Source: Myxococcales bacterium
Lineage (GTDB): Bacteria > Myxococcota_A > Polyangia > Polyangiales > Polyangiaceae
Reading direction: 5' to 3'
DNA length: 5,685 bases
NCBI GenBank assembly: GCA_013298325.1
Contig: JAAFHJ010000345.1
Span: forward strand, 1-5,685
Position numbers and translations under genes: made by a program. Shown here in pieces: positions 4,927-5,685 of the stretch (its first letter is position 1; every line of letters starts with the position of its first letter). A model generated the notes under the pieces. It saw only the letters and a program-made list of their open reading frames with translations. It was not told the origin of the DNA and ran no database searches.

Positions 4927-4934
4927 AGAAGAGG
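4908..4934 (+). promoter_or_regulatory. nrdJ ribosome binding site abutted by a 9-bp inverted repeat
   Basis: AGAAGAGG (4927-4934) is a good Shine-Dalgarno with GAGG seven bases before the ATG at 4942, and it decides the nrdJ start. The inverted repeat GGCCCGGAA-C-TTCCGGGCC (4908-4926; as RNA at least 7 pairs with loop AACUU) ends on the base before it. No U-tract follows, so it is not an intrinsic terminator. Stacked against the ribosome site, it could modulate initiation or protect the transcript. Confidence 0.6.
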
Positions 4935-4941
4935 CGAGACG

Positions 4942-5685
4942 ATGGCGCAGTCGAATGTTCCGGTGAAGGCGAGCGGGAAGAGTGCGGCGAAGGCGCCGAA
5001 GAAGGCGGTTGTCACCAACGCCGCGCCGTCTCCCGCTTCGCGGACGGACGCGTCCGCCGATTCTGCGCCGCAGGGCGTTTCGGTGCCGCGCCGGTTCACG
5101 ACGGCCGGGATCGATCCCCTCGACCAGGTGACCTACGACCGCCGCTCAAGCAACATCACGAACCCAGACGGCTCCGTGGTCTTCAAGATGGACGGCGCTG
5201 AAATTCCACATGATTGGAGCCAGCTCGCCACCGACATCGTCATCTCGAAGTACTTCCGTAAGGCCGGCCTCCATGGGGATGCAAAGCGCGGCGAGACCTC
5301 GGTCCGCCAGGTCGTCCACCGCATCGCGCACACGATCCGCGCCGCTGGCGAGCGCTTCGGCAACTACTTCGCCACGCCCGCCGACGCGGAAGCCTTTGAA
5401 GCGGAGCTCTCCTTCCTGCTGGTAAACCAGCGCGGCGCCTTCAACAGCCCCGTCTGGTTCAATTGCGGTCTCTTTCACGAATACGGGATCACCGGCTCCG
5501 GCGGCAATTGGGCCTGGGACGGAAGCGACGACCGCACTCAAACGGTCGTTCGTGAAACGGCCAACGCCTACGAGCGCCCCCAGTGCTCGGCCTGCTTTAT
5601 CCAGAGCGCCGAAGACGACCTGATGGCGATCTACGAGCTCGTGAAGTCGGAGGCGCGCCTCTTCAAGTACGGCTCGGGCACCGGC
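4942..5685 (+). CDS. nrdJ: NrdJ, adenosylcobalamin-dependent class II ribonucleotide reductase (N-terminal 248 codons; runs off the window)
   Basis: Class II RNR reduces ribonucleotides to deoxyribonucleotides, using adenosylcobalamin to generate the active-site thiyl radical, and needs no oxygen or separate radical-storage subunit. The frame is open from the ATG at 4942 to the last base without a stop. Family motifs: VFKMDGAEIPHDWSQLATDI (80-99), FAT near 143-145, LLVNQRGAFNSPVWFNCG (159-176), HEYGI (179-183), YERPQCSACFIQS (210-222) with C218 aligning with the redox-active Cys (C225 of E. coli NrdA), and ARLFKYGSGTG at the window end. About the first 50 residues, rich in Ala, Lys, Ser and Pro (KASGKSAAKAPKKA), precede the usual start near RFTTAGIDPLDQV and look disordered. 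A good Shine-Dalgarno (AGAAGAGG) supports this ATG. Upstream NrdR boxes fit an RNR operon. The catalytic barrel's remainder and C-terminal Cys pair lie outside the window. Confidence 0.95.
   Translation, partial: MAQSNVPVKASGKSAAKAPKKAVVTNAAPSPASRTDASADSAPQGVSVPRRFTTAGIDPLDQVTYDRRSSNITNPDGSVVFKMDGAEIPHDWSQLATDIVISKYFRKAGLHGDAKRGETSVRQVVHRIAHTIRAAGERFGNYFATPADAEAFEAELSFLLVNQRGAFNSPVWFNCGLFHEYGITGSGGNWAWDGSDDRTQTVVRETANAYERPQCSACFIQSAEDDLMAIYELVKSEARLFKYGSGTG

Larger units (their letters stand above)
4412..4941 (+). other. 530-base non-coding regulatory region upstream of nrdJ
   Basis: No convincing gene lies here. Reading frames that cross it have untypical codons and no family resemblance. 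In order it holds the hemW-yhbY terminator (4429-4467), a helically phased array of A4-tract boxes including two DnaA-box matches (4475-4566), a short G-rich direct repeat (4577-4598), a small inverted repeat GGCAG-GGGGAAA-CTGCC (4600-4616), two NrdR-box-like palindromes (4677-4723), and a leader with several potential helices (4785-4926) ending at the nrdJ ribosome site. No sigma-70-like -35/-10 pair could be assigned with confidence, and no cobalamin riboswitch core was found. Confidence 0.8.

Noticed and set aside
4724..4941. Cobalamin (AdoCbl) riboswitch upstream of nrdJ
   Set aside because: It is expected for a B12-linked gene and GGGAA...GGTG-like fragments occur, but the CCCGCAACTGT-type core and the B12 box are missing. 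The GGGAA fragment is better explained by the three-way junction.

Overview
The window is GC-rich, densely coding bacterial chromosome. It holds five protein genes, two of them cut by the window edges. The gene set and several motif choices suggest a deltaproteobacterial or Myxococcota (possibly Polyangia-like) organism: folate/FAD-dependent TrmFO, a single bifunctional Rel with an intact hydrolase centre, the HFPWCLxKCPYCDF form of HemW, and a B12-dependent RNR with a Lys/Ala-rich N-terminal extension. This placement is an inference from remembered family resemblance and was not computed.

Layout. On the minus strand, reading leftwards, rel (2427-244, bifunctional (p)ppGpp synthetase/hydrolase) is followed after 68 bases by the first 58 codons of trmFO (175-1, tRNA m5U54 methylation). 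Divergently, after a 140-base spacer, the plus strand carries hemW (2568-3767, radical-SAM heme chaperone). Eleven bases later comes yhbY (3779-4411, CRS1-YhbY ribosome-assembly RNA-binding protein with a long basic N-terminal extension). The hemW-yhbY pair ends in a very strong intrinsic terminator (4429-4467: perfect 14-bp stem, UUCG tetraloop, T-tail). A 530-base non-coding stretch then precedes nrdJ (4942 to the window end), the adenosylcobalamin-dependent class II ribonucleotide reductase, of which 248 codons are present.

The non-coding stretch upstream of nrdJ is the most interesting part. Read 5'->3' it contains: (i) an array of five same-orientation GGAAAACC/TGTGSAAAA boxes with start-to-start spacings of 21, 21, 31 and 11 bases, i.e. 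2, 2, 3 and 1 helical turns, two of which match the DnaA-box consensus TTWTNCACA exactly on the minus strand; (ii) two 16-base NrdR-box-like palindromes exactly 31 bases apart, the classical NrdR tandem geometry; (iii) a roughly 215-base leader that can fold into a compact three-way junction and three successive hairpins, the last abutting the nrdJ Shine-Dalgarno. There is no recognisable cobalamin riboswitch. The inferred picture is an RNR gene under NrdR (dNTP/ATP sensing) and possibly DnaA (replication-initiation) control, with an added layer of structured RNA.

The other genes are housekeeping: stringent response, tRNA modification, heme trafficking and ribosome assembly. I see no mobile element, CRISPR array, tRNA or rRNA gene.
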